Source: Halicephalobus mephisto
Lineage: Eukaryota; Nematoda; Chromadorea; Rhabditida; Panagrolaimidae
Length of the DNA: 64,000 nt
NCBI GenBank assembly: GCA_009193035.1
Contig: SWDT01000010.1
Span: forward strand, 682,001 to 746,000
Direction of reading: 5' to 3'
Of this stretch, positions 21,289 through 32,426 are shown piece after piece. The notes beneath the pieces are model-generated. The model ran no database searches. It saw nothing but the letters and a program-made list of their open reading frames with translations, and was not told the DNA's origin. Each line of letters begins with the position of its first letter. The first letter of the stretch is position 1. A program made the position numbers and the translations under genes.

Positions 21289-21992
21289 TTAAATTTTGGA
21301 TATCAGTCTCCAGATGACGGTCTGTTTCCCTGTGGCAATGAGGACGTTGTCGGATTTTCTGTAGACTTCGCCTTTGAAAAATCCTTTGACTTCATTCGCC
21401 TTGAGGGTGTCATTCACGAAGACCAGAGTATCTCCGAGCTTTGCACTGTCCAGGAATCTGGAATCTCAGTTTCAAAAATCACATTATTTAAAAAAAATTT
21501 CTCAGAAATTTCCGAAATTCCAAGTTTTTTAAATTTAAATTCTGAAAAATTTTAAATTTTATAACATTCTAAAAACTTTCGAAAATTTTAAAATTTCAAA
21601 TTTTTCATAGAATTTTAATTTTTTTAATTTTTAAAACTTCAACTAACGTAAAAGACATGTCTGCTGTGACTCCTGTGAACTTTATTCCTCTGCTGTAGGG
21701 CTCCCAGTAACCCATGCACATGAGGGCGTCCATCACCGTCGCCACCACTCCTCTCCAGATGTGCCCGTCCTGATCGACGACGTCTTCTGTAATGTCGAAT
21801 TCGAATACAGTATGATCCATTTTGGCAGAAACAATTCTACACTAAAAAAAATTAAATTCATGATTTTAAAAAGTAATTTAAACTTACTTTTTTACAGTAC
21901 TTCATAAAATTTTCATTCCACTGAGTTCTCGAATCCCAGTATTTTTGTAAAAATTTTTGAAATCCTTCCGGATCTGTCGGAAAATTGTCCAT
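21289..21992 (-). CDS. Thioesterase-like hotdog protein 3 with altered active site, 155 aa
   Basis: Exons 21992-21888, 21841-21648 and 21457-21289, all joints in frame. The start MDNFPTDPEGFQKFLQKYWD and exon plan match gene 4. Where active relatives have N-x-x-G-x-L-H-G-G this protein has DQDGHIWRG, so the catalytic Asn is Asp and the HGG turn is WRG. The later Asp (VMDALM) remains. The strand before it (SAKMDHTVFEFDI) also lost the AEP motif. The reading frame is intact and conserved residues occur elsewhere (FKGEVYRKSD), so the gene is not obviously dead. A changed substrate or a regulatory, non-catalytic role is possible. Confidence 0.8.
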
Positions 21993-22277
21993 TTCTTTAA
22001 AAAATCATATTAGTTTGAAAATTATCGATTTTTATTCCAAAATTGTCTCGACACGAATTTTCGGAATTTTAAAATTTTCATTGAATTTCGAAATAATCCA
22101 AATATTTTTAAAAATTCTAAAATTCAGAAGATTCTAGAACCTTATGCAAAATTCTAATTTCGTTAAAATTAAAATTCATAAAAAATAAAAAGCGAAATCG
22201 CATTAAATAAATACAGTAATCCTTCGGTCAATCATTTATCAATTGAATAAAATTATAAAATTTTGAAATTTTGAAAA

Positions 22278-23030
22278 TTACAATTTTGAATGAAATGTGA
22301 GAGTCTGACATCCGGTGGCGATCACGGCTCCATCGGATTTTCTGGAAACTTCGCCTTTGAAAAATCCCAGAGTTCTTCCAGTTTTTACTGTTTGGACGTC
22401 AATAACCAGTACATCGCCTTCTTTGGCTGAATTTTGGAATCTAAAACATATTTAAAAAACAAAAAACATATTTTTACAAAATAATCTCAACACGAAATTT
22501 CAGAACTTTTCGGAAATTTCCAGAATCCAAAATTCATGATGTAGTTGGTAAGAGTTTTTAGAAATCTTCAAAAATTTTACTAAATTCAAATATTTGTAAA
22601 ATTTCCAACAAATTCAAAAAAATTTGTAAAATTTCTACCATGTTCAAAAAAATTTCGTATTTTCAGTTAAAAATTAAACTTACTGAATGTGCATGTCTAC
22701 TGTAGATCCACTAGTAGATAAATCGGCTTCCTTAGTGACCCAGTGACCGACACTCATACAAGTTTCTAATAAAGTAGTTGTACAGCCTCCATGGAGGGTT
22801 CCTACAGTATTCAATACGTCTTTTGTAATTGGGAATTCAAATTTTAAATGATTCGGTTCGGCATATACTATTTCACACTGAGACAAAATTGAATAAACAA
22901 CAATAACGAATTACAGTAAACTTACTCTTTTAGTGTACCTCATGAAATTGCCATCCCAGTTTTTCCTTTGCAGGGCCCAGTACCTCCTGGCCGTCTCGAG
23001 GAACCTACCCGAACCTTGTCTAGTACTCAT
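22278..23030 (-). CDS. Hotdog-fold thioesterase 4 with Asp-to-Glu change, 153 aa
   Basis: Exons 23030-22926, 22877-22684 and 22440-22278. Begins MSTRQGSGRFLETARRYW; exon 1 is 35 codons and exon 2 is 194 nt, as in gene 3. The core reads CEIVYAEPNHLKFEF, then NTVGTLHGGCTTTLLETCM. The active-site Asn and HGG are present, but the position that is Asp in THEM2-like enzymes is Glu. It ends GFFKGEVSRKSDGAVIATG. A TTTTTTTAG acceptor is 2 nt before the ATG. Reaction would be acyl-CoA hydrolysis if the Glu can replace Asp, which is not known. Confidence 0.83.
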
Positions 23031-23180
23031 AACTAAAAAAATAACGAAAATTCAAAAAATTTGAAAAATTATTTTTAAAAAAATATTTCAGTGAAAAACA
23101 CAGGTATTAATAACAGTCAAAAGGAAAATTTAACTTTTACATTTTTCCTAAATTTAAACCTTCAATAACTTTATTAATTT

Positions 23181-24296
23181 TTACTTCTTCTGGGCCGGGA
23201 AAGCTTTGGTGTGGAGAGCCGTGGCGATTGGAGTCATGTCTGTCTTACGGTAGAGGTTCGCTCTTGTGAAAGCGATGGATCTGCCTGACTTGATGACTTC
23301 AGCATCGAGAATAATTGTTTCACCTAGTTTCGCAGCTGCTAGACAACTAAAAAGAAAAAATTCGATACAACACTACAGACTACACTCACGAGACGTTCAG
23401 ATCAACCGTGACTCCAGGTTGCATCTTCGGAGTTGCCAACAGAGCCTGTGTAGTCACGATATCGACCAAAGTGGAGGTACATCCTCCCTATAATGCCCAT
23501 TATTAATCATATTACAAAATTTGAGAATAAATATTTTTACGAAATTTCCTCGAGACGGATTTTTAGAATTTCTGAACTCCTAAGTTTCAGATGTTTTCAG
23601 AATCTTAGGCTAGATTCTAGAAGCTTTACTGGAATTTTAGTCATAATATTATAAATGAAAATAAATTTCAATGCGAAATTGTCTCAAAGCGAATTTAGAA
23701 CTTGTTGGAAACGAAACAGTTTGTGAAATGACTTCGGTTTCGAGATCTTATAAGATTTTACAATTAAACTTTTAAAAATATGTTCTTCTTAGATAAATCT
23801 AAATACTCTTATATTGAGATATATGAGGTACATAATTCTATCCATCCTCAAAAGTTAATAATTATATATGAAAGTACCGATGAATATTCGAAAAATCATA
23901 ACTAATGTAATTATGGTTTTTCAAAAACAGGTTGTTTTGTTGTAAAAATATAAAACTTAATTAGATTTAAAATAACTTACATGTAAGGTTCCGAAGGGAT
24001 TCGTGAGGTCTTCAGTCACGTCGAATTCCACCTTGACTCTGCCTTCGGTTACATCCAAAACACGGCACTGGAAAAAATAATTAATAAAAATTAAATTAAA
24101 TATATAATTAACTATAAAAAACATATAATTAACTATAAAAAATATATAATTAATTATAAAAATATATAAAATTAACTATAAAAAAGTATAAAATTGATAA
24201 GCTTACCCCTGCGGCAACTCGTTGAAAGTTTTTGACATCTTTGCAAGCCTTGAAGAGCTCCTTGATGATAGGCAAGTATTTGCTGCTGTTAGCCAT
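23181..24296 (-). CDS. Hotdog-fold thioesterase 5, 146 aa
   Basis: Exons 24296-24207, 24067-23981, 23487-23390 and 23346-23181. Begins MANSSKYLPIIKELFKACK. The motif is intact, NPFGTLH joined to GGCTSTLVD across a phase-0 intron, so the HGG turn is split between exons. PGVTVDLNVS and KLGETIILDAEVIKSGRSIA follow. It shares the split HGG and exon sizes with gene 6 but not with genes 1-4, so the cluster has two subfamilies. The last intron before the C-terminal exon is small. The intron before GGC is about 490 bp and repeat-rich. AATAAAG follows the stop. Confidence 0.85.
24101..24190. repeat. AT-rich tandem repeat in intron 1 of thioesterase 5
   Basis: About four imperfect copies of ATAATTAACTATAAAAAAT (period roughly 21-22 bp) lie between exons 1 and 2. 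Confidence 0.7.
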
Positions 24297-24518
24297 CTTC
24301 CTCAACTACAAAAAACTGAAAAAATCGATGATCAAACATGAACTCTGTGACTGATCTACGGACCCCAAACTCCACCCTAAGGTCGTACAAATCACTGAAT
24401 TTTAAAAATAAAAACGGAAATTCGAAACCGTTTAAAAATATGTGGTTTAAATTTTATTTTTACTAATACAAATGCACTTTTGTAAAGCACCCTAATCACG
24501 TGGTACCCGACCGATTTT

Positions 24519-25108
24519 CTAATTCCTAACTGCATCAGGAGGAAAAGCAAGAGTGTGATTGAAAACCGCCACTGGCATCAGAGTATTTTTGTCGTAGAAA
24601 CAAGCTTTTGTAAAAGCGATTCTTTTTCCAGATTTAACGACTTCGGCATCGATGACGACGGTGTCCCCCAGCTTCGCTCCGGAAGTACATCTACAGTTCC
24701 ATTATCAGTTGTATATCAAACAGAAAGAAACCCACGAGACACTGAAGTCGATAGTGACAGCTTTCGTTCCTCGTGGAGTCGCTACAAGCGCATTCATCGT
24801 CGCCACATCGCCCAGGGTATTGATGCAGCCTCCCTGAAACTACCCTTGCTCCTTTAGTCTTTCTAATTTCATCAAAACTCACATGCAATCTGCCGTCAGG
24901 ATATGTGTATTCTTCTGTAACGTCAAATTCAAGCCTTAATTTGCCTTCAGAAACGTCTATGACCCGACACTAAAGGTCAGAAATGAAAATTCATATATGA
25001 AAATCTTTTCTCACTTACAGCACCAGCAGTTCTCATCAAGACACTATGATGGACCTTGTAGGAGTCGTAAATCCTCTTGATCAACGGTAAATACCTACTA
25101 TTGGTCAT
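24519..25108 (-). CDS. Thioesterase-like hotdog protein 6 (first in cluster), active-site Asn lost, 148 aa
   Basis: Exons 25108-25019, 24969-24883, 24833-24736 and 24690-24519, the same plan as gene 5. Begins MTNSRYLPLIKRIYDSYK. The motif is YPDGRLH plus GGCINTLGD. The HGG and Asp are present, but the active-site Asn is replaced by Tyr. The rest of the fold is kept (KAVTIDFSVS; KLGDTVVIDAEVVKSGKRIA). It is the promoter-proximal gene of the cluster and divergent from the LRAT-like gene, with 475 bp between starts. Confidence 0.82.
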
Positions 25109-25583
25109 CTTTCGGCCGGAGGAAAAAAATCCTCAAAAACATTGAGTTTCCACAAGACAGTTTTGTCGTTCTCAATCCACTGATCAAACAAACCCGACTC
25201 GACAAATGTGTGTTCTTAGAGCGAAAAGTGCCAAAAGCGGCAAAACGGTTTTTTGTTTCGGGTTTGCCGGGCCGTGATGATTGATCTTTTTATTTTTTTT
25301 TATTTTTTAAATTTAATTTTTTTCGGTGATTTCACAGTTGAATACTTTTCTATTTGCTTTACGATTGGTCATCGAAGAAGATTCGGTCATAAAAATTAAA
25401 TGTTTGCAAAAGTATTCATCTTTTTTCTTTCAGTAGTAATTTTATGAGATCGAAAATTTTTATATCGATGATTACTTTTATATTTTTCCGATAAGGTAAC
25501 TTCATCGCGGTGGATAGTACCATTTGCGTCAATCATTGTTTTCATCTTGTGGCGTCGTATTGATTGCACTTTTTAGGATTGTC
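25109..25583. promoter_or_regulatory. Divergent promoter region: thioesterase cluster / LRAT-like gene
   Basis: 475 bp between divergent ATGs. It has a GC-richer part at 25225-25280 (CGGGTTTGCCGGGCCG) and a T-run. GATAAG occurs at 25489. The acceptor TTTTTAG for the LRAT-like gene sits 7 nt before its ATG. Confidence 0.45.
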
Positions 25584-27391
25584 ATGTCTGGAGGAAGATG
25601 CAGGAAGGGCACCACTTGTCTCGATCAGGAGTTCCGACTCGAAATAATCAAGACAAAATTGTTGCAGAAGTTTGATGTTAATTTGATCGTCAAATCCAAG
25701 CAAAATGGAAAGGTTGGTTTATATTTTTGTCTTGTCAATTTTCCAGAAGGTTATGAAAGCAGAATTTTGAAAAAATTTAAAATTAAAAAAATTATTTTTA
25801 GAAAATTCCAAAAATCGGTGAAAATTTTTGGAATTTCCCGGAATATAGTGGAAATTTCAAAGAGTTTCTGGAATCTAGTAGAGGCTTCCAGAATCTCGGA
25901 AATTTCTCGAACTTTCCAAAATTCAACTGGAGCTTCTGAATTATATTTTTATGAAAATTTTTGGAACTTTTTACAATTCAACATACTTTCAAAACTGACT
26001 TAAAATTAAAAATTTTAAATTCTAGAAATTCATTTTGAGAGTTTTGTAACAACTAGGTTTAGTTTTCACGGTGATGTTTCATTTTTCAGATCTTCCACAT
26101 CAGACTCAACAATAAGAAAATGACTTACAATGAAGCTGTCGACTACTCTTCCTGTGTCGCCAAGATTCTGGGGAGCAAGATTCTGGACATTGACTACAAT
26201 TATGGACTTCCTTGTGGCGATATTATTACTTTAAATAGAAATTTGATTTCTCTTACTCGACTTCCGTCTCATGTCATATATTCTCCAGACTACTATTTGA
26301 ATCCCGGAGACGAAATTTTTGTTCGATGTCAAACTTTAAATGTTAATTTTTATCATTCTGGAATCTATGCTGGTCATGGCGAAGTCTTTCATTTCATGGC
26401 TGATTGTAAGTTTTACTTTTTTGGACATGTGGCAGTTGCTCCCCAGTGAGTCTCATAACATTTAAAATTTTTTAAGATTAGTTTTTGTTATTTGATTAGT
26501 ATTTTAGGTTATTTTGAGAACTAAAAATAGCCTAAAAAAGCGAAAAATAAGTTACAAGACATTTGGTCCTTTAAATTTTGTATTTTTGCCGATTTTGGGA
26601 TCTAAGAAAATTAATTTTGCTATTTGCTTGGTATTTTAGATTAATCCAATTGCCAAGAATATTACTCTAAAAACAGTTGTTGCAATTTTAGAGAATTACA
26701 GTAGGTTTTTTAAGAATTTTCTGAACAATTGATTTCTAGTGACCGCAGATAACTCGCTCGGAAGCGTCATGTCTGGCCCTGGGAAAGTTCATTGCGATAA
26801 TTGGATCGAATTTGTTTACAGTAATCTCAACTATGGGCCGGAATCAAGGATAACTCCAGTTATTTTTAAAGTTATTTATCCTTTGGCTGTGAGATCAGGA
26901 AAACAGATAGTATCCAGAGCAATGCAAATCCAAAAAAGTCAGAAAAGGTTGATCTATGACATCAGAAGGAATAATTGCCAACATTTTTCGAGGTATGAGT
27001 TGTGTAAAACGAAATGACGTGATTTTTTTGTTTTAGTTACTGTAGTGTTGGACTGCCTTGGTCATACGATATGGATTCTGGATTTAAAAGAATAGCTTGT
27101 TCCCTACTCGAAAAAAGCCTCTGCTCTGGAAAATTATGCGACGAATCCAAGTTTTTTGGTAACTTTCTAATTTAACTAACATCTGTGGATATTGATTATT
27201 TTTTCGTTTTTATTTTAGTTGTCAGTTTTGAAAATCTAGGTTCAACTTTACGGGTTATGTTGTTCAGTATCTCAAAGTGGATTATGTGGATAAATTCTGA
27301 CCCAACAGCCTCCCCCAGGGCCTTTGTGCTTGATCCGATTGCAATGGAAGGTTGTGCGAGGAATAAACGCAACGACAAGGAAAAAGCGTAA
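25584..27391 (+). CDS. LRAT-domain (NlpC/P60-like) protein, 330 aa
   Basis: Five exons: 25584-25712, 26090-26405, 26740-26992, 27037-27158 and 27219-27391, all in frame. The LRAT-like core is circularly ordered as in the family. LNPGDEIFV opens the domain, the first His lies in NFYHSGIYAG, a second in GEVFHFM, and the nucleophile Cys is in RRNNCQHFS. Vertebrate relatives transfer or release acyl chains on lipids (lecithin:retinol acyltransferase, HRASLS phospholipases). The N-terminal about 75 residues have no recognised domain. A C-terminal hydrophobic stretch (RVMLFSISKWIMWI) may be a membrane anchor, as in LRAT. The start is chosen because TTTTTAG precedes the ATG by 7 nt. Introns 1 and 3 are AT-rich and contain nothing recognised. 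Confidence 0.82.
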
Positions 27392-28593
27392 TTTCGAATC
27401 CAGTTTTGGATCCTTCAGAAGATTGGACAAAATCAGAGATTGTTTTTAATAAGATGATTAATGATTTCGGGGTCGAAAAAACAAATAAGAATATGTTTTA
27501 AAAAATTTAAAAATCTTGAAATTAAATTTTTTAAAATTCATACGTGAAATTTTTTAATTTGATTAAAAATTATTTTTTAAAATCTAATCTGGCATTTTGA
27601 AGAAAAACATGAATGCGGATAATCGGTTTAAAAATTGATATATGAAACTTTTTTGATTTTGTTTGAAAAAAGTTTTTTGTCGTTTCTTTTAAATTTAATT
27701 AGGAACTTGAATTCACTTTTTTATTCGTCATGTCATAGAAAAATAAAGGCGGATAATTGATCTTAAAGGAAACCGATATGTTGAAACTTTTTATAAAAAA
27801 AAATTTATTTATCATTTCCTTTTGCAATCCAATTAACAACTTGAATTCATTTTTTATGCAATTTATCATTTTATAAATAAAAAATAAAAATTTAATTTTT
27901 GAAAAAATCAAATGAAATTTAAATTTTATTTATAATTTTTAAAAAAATTAAAAACTTTATTTTTTGTATAGTTTTTTATTTTATAAAAAAAATAATTTTA
28001 AAATATAAAAAATTTTTATTTATATTAAAATTTTACATATTGATTCCCCTTTTGCAATTCTATCATCAACTTCATCTTTTTTGTGTGATCTTTCATGTTC
28101 CTAATTGGAGTCTAGCTTCCAGAACGATTTTCAGGATAACCGGAAATGTGGCCTTGGCCAAAGATTGCCCTTTAATCGGAAGGTGAAACTGGAATTGAAC
28201 AACTTAGGAAACTTGAATTTTTCTTCAATTTTTAAATTCTTGAATGACAAACAACATTAACTTTTTAAGTAATTACAAAATATTGGGTTTTAAAAAACAT
28301 TTGATTTTAGAACAATGAAATTCGATAAATTTTAAGTATTTAGTTGTATGGATATTTCATCGGAAACTGGATATCCTATCGATCTCCTGGAGTTTGTGCC
28401 AATGTTTTGGCCAAGTTGATATAAAACGGGTTCGTTTAGCGGTCCTTGAAGTAGCGACCATCAAAGAAGACCGGATAGTCATAGACATGTCTATTTTGTC
28501 GACTCCGCCTGCGCAAATACGCAAAAAAACGCAGAATTTTGAACAAAAATCACCATCTTGGAGGTTTTTCTTTTATTTTCTTCTATTAGTACA
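27392..28593. other. AT-rich intergenic region
   Basis: 1.2 kb with very AT-rich DNA at 27500-28050. No gene is supported. The CTATTAG acceptor at its end serves the next gene. Confidence 0.5.
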
Positions 28594-29904
28594 ATGAGGA
28601 TAATAATCAGTTTGTTTATTACTTGGATTATTGGTAAGTGTATTACTGTAGAAATTAAGGCTTATTTTAAAGGAAATTTTTTAATTAAGTTTTTTTTAAA
28701 AACTTTTTTGTTTTAGGAGCCAATGCTCAGCAGTTTTATCAATATCCTCAGCAATATTATTACAATCAACAATATTATCCACAACAGTATTATCAACAAT
28801 ACTATCAACAACAACAATTTGCCCAACAACCCCAGCAACCCCCTCAACAACCCCAACAACGTTTTCAACAACCTCAACAACCCCCTCAACAGCAATTTGT
28901 TCCTCAATCCCAATCCCAGCCTCAACCTCAAGCTCCTTTACCCCCCAAGAAGGTCCCCTCTCGTGAAGAGACTGCTTTCGATCTTCCTCCTCCACCCCCT
29001 AGTCGATTCACTCCGAGTAAGACGGTTCAGCCTGTCTCTAGAACAAGAGTAGTCCAGCGACCTGTGCCTTCTCAGAGAAGAGTGATCTCTGGTTCTCATT
29101 CGATGAGGAACTCCCAGAATGTCGGTAGAGTCCCTCAACAACGTGTAGTTGCCCCTAGGAGACCCGTCACTCAACCACCTGCTGTTAGTCATCTGTCACC
29201 AGGAAAAGTAAGTTTAAAAAAATAAAAATTCTTGATTTAAAAAAAACACAAAATTTGAAATAGTTCATTAAAAACTAAAAATAATTATTCTGGAACAAAT
29301 TACAAACTTTTTTGATTTTTTTAAAATTTATAATTTTTTTGGTTTTGTGTGGATTTTTAAAATATATTTTTGGAAACCATGACGCATTTTTTAACTATCA
29401 CTTTTCGTCATTTTTTTGCTTTTCAAGCCCATGAACAACTTTAATCCAATCCAGAACCAAAACTCGTTTTTGTTTCATCCAGATCCCGCAAGATTCTTCA
29501 AATCCAATTCATTAATCTCAATGAAACAATTTCAGCGTGATCCCAACTTCTTTTTCCTTTCCTGTTGCAAAACCAAAAAAGTCGCAAAATCCTGCGAATC
29601 CAGATGCAATTTTGATATTTTAACCAAAAAAATCCTGACCGGGATGTTCCTCGGATCTGATCCTTGTCCTCAAGCAAATGGATTAGATTTGTTCTCCTGT
29701 GCTGCTCAAGACGGAGATCATACTGCTTGTTGTAAAAGAAATAATGTCCACAAAACTGGAGCTGGAGATAAATGTCTCAATTTCTGCATTATGACTCCAG
29801 ATCACACTTTCCAAGCAGATGCCAGTTATCTTCCTTGTTGGGGAGTCCTGAACAAGATCAAGACTTGCTTCAAGGACGCCATCATCAACGGAATCCAACA
29901 CTGA
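28594..29904 (+). CDS. Secreted Q/P-rich protein with C-terminal DB module, 335 aa (or 299)
   Basis: Exons 28594-28633, 28717-29207 and 29428-29904. Residues 1-17 (MRIIISLFITWIIGANA) form a signal peptide. Then comes a Gln/Tyr/Pro-rich region with repeated QQYY and QQP, a basic Arg/Ser-rich part, and a cysteine module with LSCCKTKKVAKSCESRC near its start and CLNFC further on. That pattern matches the nematode DB domain. Such proteins are secreted and often cuticle-associated. The third exon may instead begin at 29536 after ATTTCAG, which keeps frame and gives 299 aa. The first choice uses the weaker TTTTCAAG acceptor. A CTATTAG acceptor stands 4 nt before the ATG. Confidence 0.8.
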
Positions 29905-31317
29905 TTTTGATTTAAATTTACTTGGAGACGGGTACTTTTTTAGTTTTCAACAAGTTGTATTAAAACTCTAGTTCCCGTCATTAGCTTTTACAGTAGTTTC
30001 GAATTTACACAATTGATCACTAGTTGGAAGAAATGTTTTATAAAAAAATTAATTCTTTAATCTACTGTATTCCGAGCATTAGCATATTCTACAAATATTT
30101 AGACATTGTTTTAATATACTTTTGCGGAGCGGTTTCTCAAAGAATAAATTTTAGGTATATATTATTAGACATAACTTCTTAATCGTATATGTTAAGTTTG
30201 TTCTTGCTGTTCACAAGGGGATATCCATCTGGAGCAGTCTTGGGTTTGTTTTGTCTAAAATGGTTCATGTGCTGCTATCTAGTTCTTTTTTCATTTCATT
30301 TTTGGACTTGATTTGAAATAATCCTAAAATTGTAACAACAGCAGATTAAGGTTGAATTTTATTTTCTTACTATTTTATCCATTTCCAATTTTGGTTGTTT
30401 GCTGACCAACATTGACAATCCCTGCTTTAATGTAATAATCTAAATATTATTCGTCAAAAAAGTTGTTATACCCACTATAATCTTCGTAACTGGGGAAATA
30501 ATCTATAATACACTGAAATTTGACTTTTATCAATATTCTTCACAGTCATCAATCGAAAAAAGATTAAAATGAAGAATTTTTTTGATTTTTCTCAATAATT
30601 CTCTTTAACGTTTTCTCGATTATCAATAAGATTGTAATCGGAGCAAATGTGCATAAAATCAACCTTTAATCTCACGTATACAAAACAGTAGGTACCGAAT
30701 GCCAATTGAGGTGATTCTAAAAAAGAAGAAAATAATTAAAATAGTAAATATAACAAGAACGTATCGTTGTTGTCAATGTTTTGAAAATTCAGATTATCTT
30801 ATTTTCTTTTGTATTTAAAAATAATTTTGTATACAATATCAGTGAAATTATGTAATGTTTCAAACTCGAATTTGAAAAAGCTTGATTTCATTCCGCATAG
30901 ATCTGGATCTTCGAAAGTCGGATCGAAAAAAATCTATTTTTTAAATCGGAAGAGATGTTCAAAGTTCAATTCAGAATTCTCTCATAAAAAAGGACTTTTT
31001 TGGCAATTCTTAAAGTTATTAATTTTGAACAATTTTCGATTTCGTAACTCGCATTAGTGCAATTCGAAAACGGACTCTTCCATTATCAAATTTAAACTGT
31101 TTTATTTTAATTCAATTTTCTCGATTTGTAGCTCGAATTAGTTCGTAATCGATTTCAAGTTCTGTTCGAAACCTACAGCTCTGATATTTGCTACAAAACA
31201 GAAACGAAGAAATTGGGGGATTATAATTTCGAAATCATCTGTCATTTAATTTTATTAACTAAATACAAAAGTCAAATTTTCAAACAAGTTATTGCGTAAC
31301 AAAAGTCTGATTCCTGG
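29905..31317. other. Intergenic region without recognised genes
   Basis: 1.4 kb of AT-rich DNA between the DB gene and the inverted-duplication arm. An 82-codon frame at 30809-31057 is basic and low in complexity, with no supporting context. Confidence 0.5.
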
Positions 31318-31559
31318 AAAACCGCTTTTTCCCCTTTTAAATCCCGTTCTATCGTATTTTTCAGTAACGATTTATTTTTATATACGAATAATAATGTAGG
31401 ATAAGTTGCTCTCCAAGAAGAAATAGAAGTCTATTAGTTTCAAGAAGAACTTGAGATTCAATTCTTTTTGGACTAGCTTGACAACGATACAAATAACCAG
31501 AGGTATTATACAAGATAAGAGACCAAATAAGTTATAAGGACTAACTAAAAAATTCAGTA

Positions 31560-32272
31560 TCAGCATTTTTCACAGTGCTTCTTCGCAAGTTCTGCAGCAA
31601 ATTCCAAGGTTTGTGGATCGATAGTTTCGCCTTTGGTGTAAGCGTTGTATAATTCAATCACGACCTTAGTGAGCTGTGTTTGGCCTTTCTTTTGCTGAAA
31701 ATTTGGAGAATTATGATCTGAGATGAATTGCCAATCGATACTCACCTTCTCTCTATAACTTCTTGCGTAGAATCTTTTCTGCATGACATCTGATGGTCCT
31801 TCATCGACCTTCAAAGGACGTCCTCGTCCTCTTCTTTCTGTCTGAGGTTCGTACGGTTTCTTGGCACTGCGGGATCTTCTAAGACGCCACTGCAATAGAT
31901 TCATGTAAAAAGTTCCTTATTTAGGTAATGACCAACCTGAGACTCGCAATCAGGGGAAGAAGCTGGAGAGCTGGTGTCATCGGACAACTCCTGTGTATCA
32001 TTGTAGCCAGAATCCGGGGTATTTGGGAGTTGAGAGTAGATAGACGAAGAAGGTCCGTAAGATGGAGTCGGGAGATTCGGCAAATAGTGCTGGTTTTGGT
32101 TTTGGTTAATGCTGACATCGATAAAGTTCTCAAGCACAGCGTCAGTTCTTGGGCTAAGAGGAGAACTATCAAATCCATACTTGAAGTTGGAATCGTTCAC
32201 ATGAGGAGCGTCGAATTCCGACAAAATATTGTCAGCCCAGGATTGTGGTTCGTAAAAGTTAGAAACACTCAT
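31560..32272 (-). CDS. Putative bZIP-like DNA-binding protein, 204 aa (right paralogue)
   Basis: Exons 32272-31937, 31889-31746 and 31694-31560. Exons 2 and 3 have exactly the lengths of the left copy (144 and 135 nt). Starts MSVSNFYEPQSWADNILSEF. Exon 1 is acidic, Ser/Pro-rich and much diverged, sharing mainly SWADN, SSIYSQ and the SSP cluster. Exon 2 starts WRLRRSRSAKKPYEPQ, then GRGRP. The basic ARSYREKQKKGQ and the short zipper differ from the left copy at only a few positions (for example TQVV/TKVV and KHREKC/KHCEKC). The pattern suggests a free N-terminal half and a constrained or gene-converted C-terminal half. The family is unnamed. A transcription-factor role is inferred. Confidence 0.65.
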
Positions 32273-32412
32273 GTCGATGATGGTTGCAATCTAGAATGCT
32301 AATAGCTTTTTCAAAAAGTTGGTCATCTTTTATATTTTATCATTGCACAATTTCGCCCCGCCTCTCAACATTAACACGACTAAAGTACTTTTTCCCTCAT
32401 TTGATCGTGTCT

Positions 32413-32426
32413 TGTGAGCTTATCAC
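32413..32426 (-). promoter_or_regulatory. Conserved GATA-type site upstream of right bZIP-like gene
   Basis: On the gene strand GTGATAAGCTCACA, about 141 bp before the ATG. It is the counterpart of the left-arm site, with 13 of 14 bases shared inside otherwise diverged promoter DNA. Confidence 0.45.

Larger units (their letters stand above)
18610..25108 (-). other. Tandem cluster of six hotdog thioesterase genes, probable operon
   Basis: Six complete minus-strand genes follow each other with stop-to-start gaps, in transcription order, of 222, 150, 285, 118 and 110 bp. Acceptors (TTTTGTAG, TTTTTAG, CTACAG, CTTCAG) stand a few bases before most internal start codons. AATAAA signals follow several stops, which is the layout of an SL2-type operon. 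The first two genes share one exon plan (30 and 29 codons, then 98 nt). Genes three and four share another (35 codons, then 194 nt). Gene five has two exons and gene six probably two. Confidence 0.7.

Noticed and set aside
28713..28995. Minus-strand Val/Leu-rich frames
   Set aside because: They are the reverse of the CAA/CCC-rich repeat in the DB-module gene.
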